Below, one piece after another: positions 11,506 to 23,335 of a stretch of DNA of 64,000 bases. The DNA comes from Undaria pinnatifida (lineage: Eukaryota; Sar; Phaeophyceae; Laminariales; Alariaceae): contig JABAKD010000016.1 of NCBI GenBank assembly GCA_012845835.1, forward strand, positions 6,851,919 to 6,915,918, written 5' to 3'. The notes under the pieces are model-generated. The model did not search any database and had not been told where the DNA came from. It saw only the letters and a program-made list of their open reading frames with translations. How positions within the stretch are numbered: the stretch's first letter is position 1; each line of letters starts with the position of its first letter. The translations under genes and the position numbers were made by a program.

Positions 11506-11832
11506 TTTAGTTTCCGCTATTATTATACTGCTCTATCGTATGTGTGGTAGGTGGTTCATTTTGTTTTTTCCCCCGCTTTAATATCGGGAGGAGTACGAAT
11601 ACACAGAGTATTATTACTAGTTAATATTATATAATACTTCGTATATATATGCTAATAATGGAATACGAATACTACTACTCTGTATTATTGCTAGTTATAT
11701 AATATACTAATATCAACAAACAAACACAGCAGCAGCATTCGAGAATAAAAGTCGGCTACTACTCCCCCCCTAAAAAAAAAAGTGTGGGACTCGAACTCAC
11801 GGTTCCAAATTGATACGCTGTCACTCTATCTA

Positions 11833-12108
11833 ACATTTTAAAAATATATTTCCCGGTCGTGAGTTCGACGAATTTCGGGTCAATACTCATATTTTCAAGC
11901 TGATATTTTCAAGCTGCTTTTTGGTCGTACTTGTAATATGCTATGTGGGACGGGTCTTTTTATTTTGTAAAAGAAATGTTTTTCTCCAAGTAGTAAGTGC
12001 TACAACAACAATGATTGGTGGTGTTGTTTTTTTTACTTTTAGGTGGGGAATTTTGAACTAGATCTAAAATAACCGCATAATATCTATTTATTTTATAAAT
12101 ATATTTCT
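11833..12108 (-). repeat. AT-rich duplicated module with stem-loop copy N
   Basis: Second copy of the 11222-11505 module. The stem-loop part is 11854-11902; ATTTTCAAGCTG is repeated twice at its end. Between the two copies lies AT-rich DNA with two AATATTATAT-like direct repeats (11610-11710). Confidence 0.75.
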
Positions 12109-13985
12109 TTTACGCGCGGCGTATTTCACCAATCATACGCTCGGTCTATTTGTTGTCACCAACCAAGCGATTGTCGTGGCGGTTTTATACCAATTCGTAC
12201 TAAAATATAATAACCATTAGCAGGATACTTCGAATATTTAGAAGTCCTTCTATTTACGAACATCTTGTTGTGGTAGTTGTGGTACCATTTTGTGCTCAAA
12301 TATAAGAAATGTTTGTTCATTTAAACGGACACCAAATGGTCTTTGCATTTGCGGACAAACTGTGGACTACGAGTCCTCTAATAAACTGAACAACAACAAC
12401 AGCGGCAAGCGGTGTGTTTGTGTTATTATTGAACTTATTGTTGTCTGTGTAGTTTCCGGACGATATCGTGTTCTTCGTTCATTGCTGTTCGCAGTTTTTA
12501 CTTGTCCCATGAGAGATGTTCAAGAGCGGTGCTCGGAAGCGTCGCGGGCAGACCAACCACTGCAACAATTCCAACTTTGCGGTGGAAGTGCGGAAGCACC
12601 GCTTCCCTGCAGCTAGAAACACGCCATCCCGATTGAAACCCCGTTTTTTTTTTGTATTGATTCTCATTTTTTTTTTCTGCTCTTCTGTCTTGCTTGCTGT
12701 TTTTTGTCTGTGCTGAAGATCTCTCACCACAACAAGAGAACAGCAACAGCAACAACAGCAGCAGGATCGGGATCGACCAGCACCGACATAATTACGTCAT
12801 CACCACCACCATCACCAACATCACCATCAAATACATAGTTAGGTATCATAGACAGCACACCACAACCGCCCAGCCCAGGCCATAGCAGCAGCATGATGGG
12901 CAAAAACGAGTCGTATAACGGTCGTAGACCGCAGCCATGGTAAAATCTGTTTTCATCTCTGTTTTTATTTTTTCATTTGATTTGATCAAAGAGACCCGAT
13001 ATCAGAAATTGACTCAAGAAATTTCTTTGGACTCGTTGTCTTCGACGTCTCGCAGACTCAGAGCGGCAACACACAGCGAAGAGAGACCATCAACAACCTG
13101 GCAAGCCCAGGCTGTGTTAGTTCTCGAGAAGAGCTCGAGGCGAAGGCGGTAGTGCAGTTCCCATAGGCAAGCAGGTGCTTTTCAGGAGGAGTAATCTCTG
13201 CAAAATAACCGCAGCAGCAGGAACAGGCAGCAGGCACAACAGCTGCAGGCGGACTATAAACACAATCGCGGAAAAAAAACAAGGTGAGTCACGGGTCAAA
13301 GTCCAGTCTTTTTCTTTCCGGCCAGAGACTAGTTCCTAGCGAGTGTTCGTGGGTCGTCTCTCGAGCTGAGCTAGTTGGCAGGAGAGTATAGTTAGCCGTG
13401 AATCAAGCCTGCTGTCGCGAGTTTGCTCGCCGCTCGGCCCGGGCTCTGGCTTAGTTTTTGTGTCGAGATATCTCGGAATGTTAAGAATAGCAATCCCCGA
13501 TGCCTATCGTGTGATTCGGATTGCATCGCTGCACCAGGCTTTGGCCACAGCTAGAATTTTCCCGAGAAGGAGACTCGTTCTCTTCGGCAAAGCTCGAAGT
13601 CCCGCCGCTGTGCTACCCGAAGTACCTATCATAGTTGTGGTAGCAGTCATCCTATCATTAGTACATACGAGTACAGAGATGAACGAGAGCAGGGTGGCTG
13701 GATGAAATTATGACGTGGCTGCTGAGCAGCTGAGGCTTATTCGTTATACCTTCGAAGTTGGGCCTGCTGCTTCTTGAACAGAAAAGCCAGGACGTACAAC
13801 GCACACAGACGATCAGAGGACGTCACATCAACAGTCACAACAGCAGCGGTCGTGTTGTTTTACATCACGTGTCGTACCCTTCGCTATTGAAGGTAAGCTT
13901 GTACTGCTATCGTGGCAATGGGGTATCAGCTGATGTGCCCTGTTGCATTCAGGCTGCCCTCTCCATACATGGGTAGCACTTATTA
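12109..13985. other. no gene established
   Basis: Holds short CAACAG-rich stretches (about 12738-12765) and several frames under 110 codons on both strands, none recognised. Positions 12930-13290 have balanced codon composition but no domain. Confidence 0.4.
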
Positions 13986-14130
13986 TACCAGGTACAGTAT
14001 AGCAGGCTGCAATCCAGACTAACAAAACAAGTTACGAGCAGCAACAGCAGTTTTAGGTTTGTTGAACCTGCGGTGCTTGCTATCCTATCTAGATGACTGC
14101 TTTTTTGGTGCATCGCCTTAGCCTTCTGCG

Positions 14131-14345
14131 GTGTGGCTGTCTTGTATACCCCCCGCTGCCGCCGTGTTGCTGCTGCTACACATACGTACTCTCGCTGTTG
14201 CTTTTGTTGGTGCTGCTGGTGCTGCTGCTATTTCGTGCTGCTTGATGTTGGCTACTTGCTGCTTTGCTGCTTGCTGCTGCTGCTGCTGCTGCTACGATCA
14301 GATTGCTGTTTTCTATACGAGTGCTGCTGACGCTGCTACCGGCTG
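14131..14345 (+). repeat. GCT-rich low-complexity stretch
   Basis: Dense TGCTGC/TTGCTG units, most regular at 14270-14292. The Cys/Leu/Ala-rich frames here follow from the trinucleotide bias. Confidence 0.7.
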
Positions 14346-15150
14346 TACTTGTAATTTAAGTACCGCCCGCGAACAGCTCCTGTGCACTATCACACGTACA
14401 GGCAACACACATGATGCTGGAATGCAAAGCAGTGGACACGGGCGGAAGGCTACAGACCAAATACAGATGGAAGAAATGAACAGCTTTTCCAGTCCACCAA
14501 CTGCTGTGTTTGTTTGTTTTGTCCACGGCGAATGCTGGCTGAGCGGCTCTCCTGCCACCAAATGATGTAGCGCGTTGCAAGAACGTCACAAAACAGCACC
14601 CATTTTTAAGTTGTCAGTATACCTGGTGCTCTGCGTCTTGAGTGCGTATTATAGGTACGAATATGGTACTCGGCTGCTGTGACGTTCTGCCTCGTCGGTT
14701 TTGTGGCCTTTGCGCCACCAAGCTCTATCATACCGGTAATGCGGCGCTGACGTGCCCATTCGTTTGCCCGTGTCTTCCCAGCAGTGTCGACGTTTGCCAC
14801 CTGGTGATTACAAGGTATTAATAACGATGACCAAAATCGGGTATACCCTCTGTGCCTTTGTCGCCGAAATCGCGTTCCTTTCTATTTCAGTGCCCGGCTG
14901 GTCTATCAGTAAACCTGTGCGTGTAGCCCCCACGGCTTCGACCCGTTGTGGTTTTGGCACCGGTGCACAGCGATAACACGGATGACAAAGTAAGTGCGTT
15001 GTATCATGGGTAGCGTGAACGAGCAGCATGCGATAAGATAGCGCATGTTTCGGGCTTATCCATACTACTACGGCATTACTTGCATTCAATTACGGCGATG
15101 AGTACGGCGATATAAAGCGTCGTCCCCTAACCTATGAATGGCAGCCCGCT
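14346..15150. other. no gene seen
   Basis: Frames up to 93 codons overlap on both strands without recognisable domains. Confidence 0.5.
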
Positions 15151-15357
15151 GTTACTGTATCCCCTCTACCCCGTTGGGGCGTTGTGATTTATTAAAGGCT
15201 CCGCCCCTCCTTCTATTAGAAGGTATCCTGCCGACAGCAAGCAACTACGACTAATACCAGAGATGAAACAACCAAGCAACCCTCGTGTGAGTCACCCCTG
15301 CATAGCAGTAGTCGGTCCCCACTGCTGTAGGTCCATATGGCCCCAATACTGCTGTAC
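15151..15357 (+). repeat. dispersed repeat family X, copy 2
   Basis: Starts CTGTATCCCCTCTACCCCG and contains GACAGCAAGCAACTAC and AAGCAACCCTCGTGTGAGTC. It aligns with the reverse complement of 60568-60823 along most of its length. Confidence 0.8.
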
Positions 15358-15767
15358 CAGGTACTACGCCGCGTTGTCTTTGAATTGTGTGGCTGCTGCC
15401 GTCATGTTCACTTTGATTCGTCATGCTTTCGCTCTGCTGTCCCCGAAGTGGCTTTGGGAAGCTATATACACTCCGCACCTCCGTACGTGGCCCCGGGTGG
15501 CGCGCATACGGGGTGGGACAGCAGTAGCTGCTACTACTACTACTACTAGTGCTGCACGCCTGACCGCTTATGAAACAAAGCAACAAGAAACACTAATATG
15601 AAACCAAGCAACAAGAAGTACTATTTTATTGTGAAACAAAGCAACAGGAAACACTATTACTTGTAACTTGTAACTGCTGTTTTTTCTTTTGTGGTACCGA
15701 CTGCGCCTGTACCTGGTACCAGCACATTTCGCCGTCCTTATTTTACATTGCGTACCATATAGATCTT

Positions 15768-16020
15768 GTATGGCACCCGAACCCGAGCGCCGTTTATTGG
15801 GTCGAATTTCTTATTTTATAAAATTATTCCAAGTACCTCAGCTATGATTTTTCTTATATATCGCGAGACGACAAGTCTCATTTTCTTACGTGTGAGTTTC
15901 TTGAGGTCGGGCGCCCTCTGCGTGGGCTCATATGCGTAGACGCTGAGGGCACCGCTATTTCGATTTGTTTGTATCGTCACATCATATAGCCCACATCCTA
16001 CCGGTAGGCAATAACAGCCA
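15768..16020 (+). repeat. dispersed repeat family V, copy 1
   Basis: TATGGCACCCG, GGGTCGAATTTCTTATTT, ATCGCGAGA and GGCAATAACAGCC recur in order at 19716-19922, and the first half recurs at 23057-23150. This copy has an extra ~40 bp (TTATAAAATTATTCCAAG and following) that resembles the flank of the stem-loop module, perhaps a remnant insertion. Confidence 0.7.
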
Positions 16021-16055
16021 TCATCGTTCATCGGTATTTGTTTTGCTGTGGTTGA

Positions 16056-16100
16056 CTGGTGGTGTTGACTGTTGACTGTTGACTGTTGGCGGTTGAGAGA
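16056..16100 (+). repeat. (GTTGACT)n heptamer
   Basis: GTTGACT units next to GAGAGAGCAAGC. The same heptamer and following AGAGCAAGCC appear at 22885-22920. Confidence 0.8.
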
Positions 16101-16340
16101 GCAAGCAAAAAGTGAGGTCTGCGTCTCTTAGTCGTACACTACTGCACAACTGTACTACTGCACTACTGCACTACCCGTGGTCCCTCGTTAGTTCGGTGCC
16201 TTGCAGCAAACTTCACCGCGTTCTTACCACCCAGCACCCCAAACATACCACATAGTGTACCAAAAAACATTACCAGGTACGTTTTAGGAGGTCCTCACAG
16301 CAGGTTTTTCAGGTAATCCAAGTCGCGCAGGGTCGTAACC

Positions 16341-16387
16341 TTAGGGTCAGGGTTAGGGTTGGGGTTGGGGTTAGGGTTGGGTTGGGT
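16341..16387 (+). repeat. interstitial telomere-like array
   Basis: TTAGGGTCAGGG followed by mixed TTAGGG and TTGGGG units, about eight in total. No inverted-repeat ends were found around this one. Confidence 0.9.
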
Positions 16388-16831
16388 CTACTACGCCTGC
16401 ATGTGCTTTGTAAAAAACAACACCCGAAAACACGCGAGCCTAAAAACCTCTATAACGCGTGCTGTAATTGGTACTTTATCTGGTATCTTTGGGGTGGTGA
16501 GACCGGTATAGCCACCTCGTGCCTTTGGCCAGAGGACGATACCCGCACTAAAGCGGGACCCGGCACTATCCCGGGACGGTGCAGTACAAAGTATTAGCAC
16601 TCTGTGCGATGATCAAGCTCGTGACAAGCGATTTTCGCTGCACTAGACTGGGACCCCGCACTAAAAGGTACTGCTGTACCGCACTATTGCGGGGCCATGA
16701 CTGTTGGCGTTGTACTGTATTGTACTAACTGAAGGCGCCCGCTATATATAATAGTATGCCGCAGCTTCCATTTGGCGTTGACGATCAATTTCTTACTGCC
16801 GTGTCGCCACCATTAGCTCGGGCTGCCCGCT

Positions 16832-17385
16832 CTTAATACAAGTAGTAAGCATCAATTCGGCGCCTAATAAGCTCAGTTTCTTCTTTTTTTTCGCCACCGT
16901 ACGAACACGTGCTACTTTTTTTTTTTTTTTTTTTTTTCGCACACTTTCACTTTCCAGCTTCTGGACAAGCCGTGGTCACAGGTGTCGTCTCTTCTTCCCC
17001 CCGGTTCTTGCCTTCAATTTTTATCGCGCATAGGGTTCAGCAATCCCACTGCTCGTCGATTTCTCATCGAGTGTTGCTAACTCACGCTCTCGCGCTTTCC
17101 GCTAGTCAATTTGTGCACAAGAAAAAGTCCCAACGATTTTTTACGAGCATGCACTCGGCGGGGCTCAAACTCACGCAACTGACCTATAACAGGCTCGAGG
17201 ATAACCTGATACGCCACCGGGGCGACCGGTACTATTCACCACTGGCTGTTATTCATAGTGACCGTTCTATATACAAGTAGTAAGCATCCATTTGGCGCCT
17301 ATTAAGCTCAATTTCTTTTTTTTTTCGCCACCATGCGCAACACGTGCTACTGTTCACCACTGACTGTTATTCATAGTAGGAGGAG
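16832..17385 (+). repeat. tandem repeat of about 120 bp split by a SINE
   Basis: ACAAGTAGTAAGCATC ... GGCGCCTA ... TTCGCCACC ... ACACGTGCTACT occurs at 16836-16916 and again at 17270-17351. The following TTCACCACTG(A/G)CTGTTATTC is joined directly to the second unit but separated from the first by the SINE. Confidence 0.85.
16916..17229 (-). mobile_element. tRNA-derived SINE, copy 2
   Basis: A 22-base poly(T) at 16916-16937 marks the 3' tail. The tRNA-like head ends at 17229. The sister repeat unit at 17340-17360 shows the unoccupied site, with TACT shared by both flanks, consistent with a short target duplication hidden by the tail. Confidence 0.9.
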
Positions 17386-18198
17386 CTTCGCCTTCGCCGG
17401 TCGCAGACTCGCGTGATGTCCATGTATGCATGCATGCAGAGGAGGAGGAAAAGGGTCAGAGTCAATGCCAAGAGATTGAGAGCGTGCTCTCCGCGCTCCA
17501 CTCTGGGAAGTGTGTTGTGAACTGAAAGTTGCGTCTTTTTATTACGTCATTTGCGGTAGGTTGGGCCAAAGAGAATGAAAGCTCAACGTACATGGTATAA
17601 TGCGTAGGTGCGAAGTCATCCTCGGGACACGCACTCCGGGCACACCGTTGTATGTGAGCTCTCCCTTGTGTATAGGTTTAGTTGCTCTTGATACCGAGCG
17701 TTCCCGAAAAAGACGACAGCGCAAGGAAAGGACCACGACTTGCAGTATCAAATGTAGGAATAGCAGCAGAGCTCAATGTACCTGAAGAGCTGCTCGAAAG
17801 GAAAGGCCCTTCCTCTTTGGCGGTGTATAGTCCGCGTTACCAACCGAGGTTAGCATATAATGTCATATAGCAGCGGCACTTGTAGTTGTAGTCGTACACC
17901 AGCAGGGACACGTAGAGTTAGGCTGTCACGTACGGATCTGCGGCACATTCAAGCCGCCTGATACACTCATCGCAAACAACAACAACCCAAACGCAGCAGC
18001 GGCAGCAGCCAGCAGCAGCGTTGTCTTGGTCTAACAAAAATGTTTTGTTCTCGCCCTCAAGGCCAGCCTTTTCTCTGGTCGTCCTTCCTCCCACCCGTCA
18101 CGCGCCAGTGCCCGCCAGAGCCCGCTTCGGCCATGGGCTCGCTAGTTAACACAAACTCTTCTCTGTGTCTTGCACAGGCTTTGCTTCTCTCGGAACTA
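17386..18198. other. no gene seen
   Basis: CAACAACAACCCAAACGCAG-type low complexity near 17970-18020. Short frames only. Confidence 0.5.
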
Positions 18199-18201
18199 TG
18201 A

Positions 18202-18962
18202 GGTCCTGTCCCAACGAGGAAAAAATTACGGGGAAAAAACGGAAAAAAACAAAACGGAAAAGGGAAGATCCTTTCGTTTTTGGATGAAAAAACATGTCCA
18301 TTCCAAACGACATCCAAAAGTATCTGAAAAAAGAAACTAAACATTGTTGATCTTGCACGCTAAAACTCGCGGTGCAACTTGACAGAATAATTCAACCGCC
18401 ACAGCACACCGATTCGCGGCGAATGCACGTAACAACACAGCTGAACACACCCAACTTGCACACCCGAGGCACCCCTGAGAGTAGGCGGTGCTCATGGTCC
18501 AACCCGCTCCCCCGGGAGTGCTCTAAAAGTTGTGTTTTGGTCATGGTTGTTTGTCGGCAGCCGTTGGATTAACGAGCGGCGCCCTCATCGAAAAATGTAT
18601 CGCCACAGCCACGTCCTTACCCTCTGGTTTCTTGCATGGCCACCGCTTGGTTATACCCTACCCGTATATGCTGGCTTCGACGGCGGACAAGCACCGTGGC
18701 AGCCTCACGCAGTACCCCACCCACCGTGCGCCTGCGAACCGGTCACACGATGTTCCTCTTCGCGCTGTTTATCCCATATTTCGTAATTTTTTACCCCATT
18801 TCGTTTATTTTAAATGGTTTTGGGATTCAAAAAACGAAAAAACAAAACGGGTGTATCGGTATTTTTACTGCTAGTTTCTGCTCTCTGACCAATGAAACTC
18901 GTCTATTCTTTAATTCGGCTTTTCTTTTTTTTTCGTAATTTTTTCCTCGTTTGGACGGGCCC
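18202..18962. mobile_element. Harbinger/Tourist-like DNA element, copy 1
   Basis: 761 bp. The left end GGTCCTGTCCCAACGAGG and the right end, read in reverse, GGGCCCGTCCAAACGAGG both continue AAAAAATTACG (29 bp, three mismatches). TGA directly flanks both ends (18199-18201 and 18963-18965). Three-base target duplications and a GGGCC start fit PIF/Harbinger and Tourist-type elements. No transposase frame, so it is non-autonomous. The central 450 bp match 58719-59838 in reverse orientation. Confidence 0.85.
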
Positions 18963-18965
18963 TGA

Positions 18966-19715
18966 GAGCAAAAACGCTTTTCGGAAAAAAACATTATTTT
19001 GAAAAGCACAATTTTACCTTCTTGGGAAATGCATGTTTATGTGGAAACCCCGAACATAGTCTGCTGGGGATCTGCTCCGGCTCTGTACGACTAACGACTG
19101 CTGTACAGCTGCTCTGCTACATTCGTAGCTCCGTAGGAAGGTTCCATCACAGTCTGCCGATTTACATGTCATTCCTACATAGCTCCGGAGACGTTTTCTA
19201 TGCCAGCTGCTGCTGCACGTACTTTCGTATAGCTCGACAAGAACATTTAATACCTGGCGCGAGGTTGCTGTAGTTCACTACGAAACCTGGGTGGCATATG
19301 TTTTAGGGGCGTTCCAATTTTATCCTAGATCCGAGCGCACAGCTGCCTGCACAGCCCCCCACAAAGGCGGCGCCGGATGAGTAGCCGACCCCTCCCAAGG
19401 GTGGGCGGTCAGCGCGGACGAAAAGGAAAACAAGAACACGCGAATACGTAAGCCCTGTCGGCAGGCTATGCGCCAAAACGCTCACAGGGCACGATTTTTC
19501 GGATGCGTTGTCGTAGATCTCGACGTCAAGGCCTCGCTGCAGGCGCTACGGCGCTGACCCGGCGGATCCGCGAAGCCGGCCGTTGCAGGCGAGGCGGGGG
19601 CACGCCTCAGCGAAGAAATGGCGCGGAAAAGCGGGCAGAGGCGGTAGAGATCCGCAGAATATAAAGTGATCAGGTCCGCCTGCGAACTAAGATGGGTATT
19701 TGTATATGGGATTTA
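18966..19715. other. no gene seen
   Basis: Includes a GC-rich stretch at 19520-19600 with GCCTCGC and GCGAGGC as a loose inverted repeat. Confidence 0.45.
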
Positions 19716-20005
19716 TTATGGCACCCGGCCCTGAGCACCATTTCTTAGGTCAAGTTTCTTATTTATCGCGAGAAGACGAGCCTCCAATTATTACGACCGA
19801 ATTGTTCAAGAGCAGGCGCCCTCTCTGTATTGGCTATGCCGTTATTTATAGATGATAGTTGTATACCGCCGTTGTATCGTCATAACCCTGATACCAGATG
19901 CCTGTAGGCAACAACAGCCAGTTATCTCCACCGTCAGCATCGGTGTTGGTGTTGGTGTTGTTCTCACATTAACTCACATAATCAAGTCCGTGGTGACAGG
20001 ACAGG
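19716..20005 (+). repeat. family V copy 2 followed by GGTGTT array and conserved flank
   Basis: Family V to about 19922, then (GGTGTT)n and TTAACTCACATAATCAAGTC, the flank also found beside the arrays at 3302 and 43266. Confidence 0.7.
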
Positions 20006-20113
20006 CACTATTAAAAGTCACTCTGGAGTGGAAAAACACCCAAGGAAAAATAAAACATATGAAAAAATACACGCGTGTATGTACTCATGTCCATATAAAA
20101 TACGCACTTGGGT

Positions 20114-20894
20114 CATTTCTTATGCAGTCGGATTCCGCCAGTCGAAAACGGCCCTTTTCGACTGGACTTTTTTTCGACTGGATTCTTCTGGTCCTTGTTA
20201 TCGTCAGTCGAGTCAATTTTATAGTTCTAGCCTAGAGGCGGTTGGTGTGAGGGAGTACTGCTGTACAGCAGGCGAAATCGGTTGGCAGCTCTGTGCTTCG
20301 CGCTGTCTCCGCGAGCAATGGCTCGACGAACCTTCGTCCCAGCGAGTTGGTGGCTTTGGGCTTAGTCGAAAGCCGCCAAAGCTACGTTCGTGGAGTTGCA
20401 CTCAGCCGAGAGCCGCCAAAGCTACAGCAGGCGCAGCCGTTGTTGGCAGCATGGGATCGAGACCGCGCGCTGCTGCCGTCGTGTGATACACGCTGCTGGC
20501 GAGCGGAACTAGGAATGCGCCACGCTGACTTGCTGCGGAAAGCAACATCAGGGATAGCCAAGCCAGCGTCAGCGCCTTGTATGATACTGCAGTGTGGTAT
20601 CTGGTATGGGTGTGTGGCCGTGTGGGTGTGTATTTGGTGGTGGGATGGGCGATGCGATCGGTTCAAAAAGCACGTGTAAAACTTTTTCGACTGAGTTTTT
20701 CGACTGGAGGATCCAGTCGAAAAAGTCGAATCTTTCGACTGGATCGAGTTTTTCGACTGGATCCGCCAGTCGGAATTCTCAGTCGGAAAAAGTGGAGTCG
20801 AAAAGGCCCTTTTTCGACTGCGTAAGAAAGCCCGATGTGGGCTTCAGTCGAAAAAAGCCGTTTTCGACTGACAAATCCGACTGCATAAGAAATG
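20114..20894. mobile_element. 781 bp inverted-repeat element rich in CAGTCGAAAA palindromes
   Basis: Perfect 21 bp inverted repeats, starting CATTTCTTATGCAGTCGG, lie at 20114-20134 and 20874-20894. Imperfect matching continues inward through CAGTCGAAAACGGC to about 55 bp. CAGTCG or CGACTG occurs about 16 times, five in the left 100 bp and the rest in the right 210 bp, often as CAGTCGAAAA facing TTTTCGACTG. The middle has two copies of AGCCGCCAAAGCTAC. No transposase. Subterminal repeats of this kind are typical transposase-binding arrays, but no superfamily is assigned. Confidence 0.75.
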
Positions 20895-21639
20895 GCCTCA
20901 CGCACTTGTTTCTTCTTTGGCATGGTGTTCTCCGGCGGCCTGTTTTTTTTTTCTCGCACTTTGGGCTGCGGGTTCAACAAGGAGGCCCTCGATATATTAC
21001 GATGCATGTCTGGATCCCGGCCGAGCTCCGTGGCGGTGCTCTGAGCATTCAATGTTGCCGAGATGGCTCTTTTTTCAGGGGGTTGTGTTCCGCCTCGCTG
21101 AGGCGATCAGGTGCATGGAAAACCCACATTGTTTTTGTTCCTTTTGAAAAATAGCCCGACTCATTATCACATTTTTTTATCGTCCGCTATTAATAAGCAG
21201 TCCAATTGTTCACCCGATCGGCAGCACCGCAGCAGCAGCAGCAGCAGTACACGTATGTTGAAAGTAACATATATATGTTGCGTCTTGCCCTTTGATGTAC
21301 ACCTCGCACCGACCACTGCTCAGACCTCGCCCGACGAAAATTCTGAGTCCTTCCGTCTTTTAGGAGATTGCTACGTTATTCTCACGTTGCTGTCCTCCCA
21401 CCTGAGGGGTAGTCGCACCGGGCAAGACCACAGAACAACGCCCATACGGCCGCCTGCCTCGACGTACAGACCCACACCGCCCCCTGTCCCTCTGTGCACC
21501 AGGCACGGTCCACTCTGCGTGCCTCCGACTGACTTCCTGGACGGTTACGTAGCCGTGGCAACTTTCATGTTGCGTACAGGTTATCCCCAGGCACGTAAGG
21601 CAGCAAACGTGTATTTTATATGTAAAAATTGAAAAACGC
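20895..21639. other. no gene seen
   Basis: CAGCAG run at 21230-21246. A plus-strand frame of 173 codons (21111-21632) is unrecognised and overlaps a minus-strand frame. Confidence 0.4.
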
Positions 21640-21689
21640 CAGCTGTGAGTACGACCGATTGAACGGTTGAAACTCAACTTTGCAAGCTG
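21640..21689 (-). repeat. stem-loop module, copy L
   Basis: CAGCTGTGAGTACGACC ... GGTTGAAACTC ... GCAAGCTG. The middle differs from other copies but keeps ACCG/CGGT pairing. Confidence 0.8.
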
Positions 21690-22060
21690 CGTGGTACATC
21701 TATGTTTCGCTAATATACAGTAATTGCACAACATTTACGGAAGGTCGTTGTATTTGTACATAGATGAGCAAGTTTCTAGGAATGTTACCCATAAGAAACG
21801 CGGCGAAACTACGAAACAGGCGCTCAACTCTGCAGTTCCAACACTGCTCAACCAAACACACATCGTCGGACCGCATACCAGGTATACGAACACACAGCAG
21901 CAGCTCATGATGCATATATATCATTGGGAAGGCCGTGCTCCCTCTTTTCGACTTTGGACGCCCCCGGGATATTTTTTCAGCCACATCCCGAAGGGGAACC
22001 TTGTAATACCTGGTATACTAATAATACCATGGTATGTATTGTCAAGAAGAAAATACGCTC

Positions 22061-22275
22061 CAGCTGTGAGATCGAAGATTTCGTCGAAACTCATCTTTGC
22101 AAGCTGTGTGATACTCCGATCGCGCGTATTACTGGGTGGATGTAGGTCGGCGACTCCCCTTGGAACTACAGTTAGTGTAGCGTGTGCCAGGGTCAAATCA
22201 ACAATGTGATGTTGATCAGTAAGTGCGTTGAAACTATAAAAGCCGTTTTTTGAGGGGGACAAAATCTGACAGCTG
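22061..22275 (-). repeat. full 215 bp stem-loop unit, copy H
   Basis: The stem-loop module is at 22061-22106, followed by GATACTCCGATCGCGCG, GTCGGCGACTCCCC, AGGGTCAA and a terminal GGGGGACAAAATCTGACAGC. The two ends are inverted relatives (CAGCTGTGAGAT against CAGCTGTCAGAT). Confidence 0.85.
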
Positions 22276-22304
22276 TACTTGAAACAATACGAAAAATTAC
22301 ACCT

Positions 22305-22522
22305 CCGCTGTGAGAACGGAAAAATATATTTTGGTCTAAACTCATCGTTGCAAGCTGATGTGTAATACTTCGATCGTTCGTGTTCAAGGGGTGTGCATGC
22401 CCTCGTGAAGGATACAGATCGGTGACTCGTCTGCTAATGCCAGGTTCAACAACACTAAGACGTTCAGCCTTGTTCTGCGCACGGAAACTGTTTAATCCGC
22501 ATTGAAGGGGACAAAAACAGAC
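22305..22522 (-). repeat. full stem-loop unit, copy J (diverged)
   Basis: Follows copy H in the same orientation with about 30 bp between, so the pair reads as a dimer. It keeps TCGTTGCAAGCTG, AATACTTCGATCG and GGGGACAAAAACAGAC but has lost the CAGCTG at both edges. Confidence 0.75.
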
Positions 22523-22884
22523 ATATATGTGAAATTCAGTATGCATGAAACACATAATTCAAAGTATATGTATAATATGATATCGTAGCTGAAACAAGTC
22601 GTACACCCGCCACAAAAAAGTGTAAAAGTGAAATCGGAAGTCAGCGTACGTACGTATAAGGCCCATACTGGTACGTGCGTTCAAGACTCGCAGCTGACCG
22701 ACTACCAGGTACACCGCATGCCACCAGGGAATCCAAACAATGTACAAATCCGAGGAGAAATAAATATACCAGATATTACTAAAAAAAACGAAGAAAAGAC
22801 GAACGAATAAACGAAATTAAGGAAGATAACTCGCCAGCAGGGGGGTTGTGCCGACGTAAAGGAACGCCATGGCAGTCGCAGCTG

Positions 22885-23150
22885 TTGACTGTCGACTGTT
22901 GACTGTTGACAGAGCAAGCCAATGCGGTCGATCTGCGCGTGCTTTCCTGTTCCGCCTCGCTCGTTTGCACATACAGAAGGCGCCGCTATCGACGGTTAGA
23001 GACGCCAATTTTGCGTCGAGGCTAATAATGCTGGTTGTCAAGTTACTTGAAAGTGGGATATATTATTGACACCCGACCCTGAGCGGTCGGATTTCTTAGA
23101 TATCGCGAGAAAACGAGCCTCAATTTACTTCGACCGAATTTCAGAGCGAG
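22885..23150 (+). repeat. (GTTGACT)n and family V fragment
   Basis: The heptamer at 22885-22912 is followed, after unique sequence, by family V from 23057 (CACCCGACCCTGAGCGG ... ATCGCGAGAAAACGAGCC). Confidence 0.65.
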
Positions 23151-23278
23151 CGAACTTCGTTTTATTTGTTTATTATTTGTTTACTTACTATTATGTATTT
23201 GTTCATTTGTTTGTTCATTTGTTTGTTTATTTGTTCATTTATTTGTTTATTTATTAATTAAAATACCTGGTATTTATA

Positions 23279-23285
23279 TACATAT

Positions 23286-23328
<43 letters not shown>

Positions 23329-23331
23329 TTC
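23279..23331 (+). repeat. (TTTA)n microsatellite
   Basis: Thirteen near-perfect TTTA units, adjacent to the 3' end of the truncated SINE that follows. It could be that SINE's tail expanded to (TAAA)n. T-rich TTTG repeats precede it (23160-23260). Confidence 0.9.
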
Positions 23332-23335
23332 ATGT

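Noticed and set aside
14131-14565. 144-codon Cys/Ala/Leu-rich frame.
   Set aside because: Caused by GCT/TGC triplet repeats; no signal peptide-like organisation or homology.
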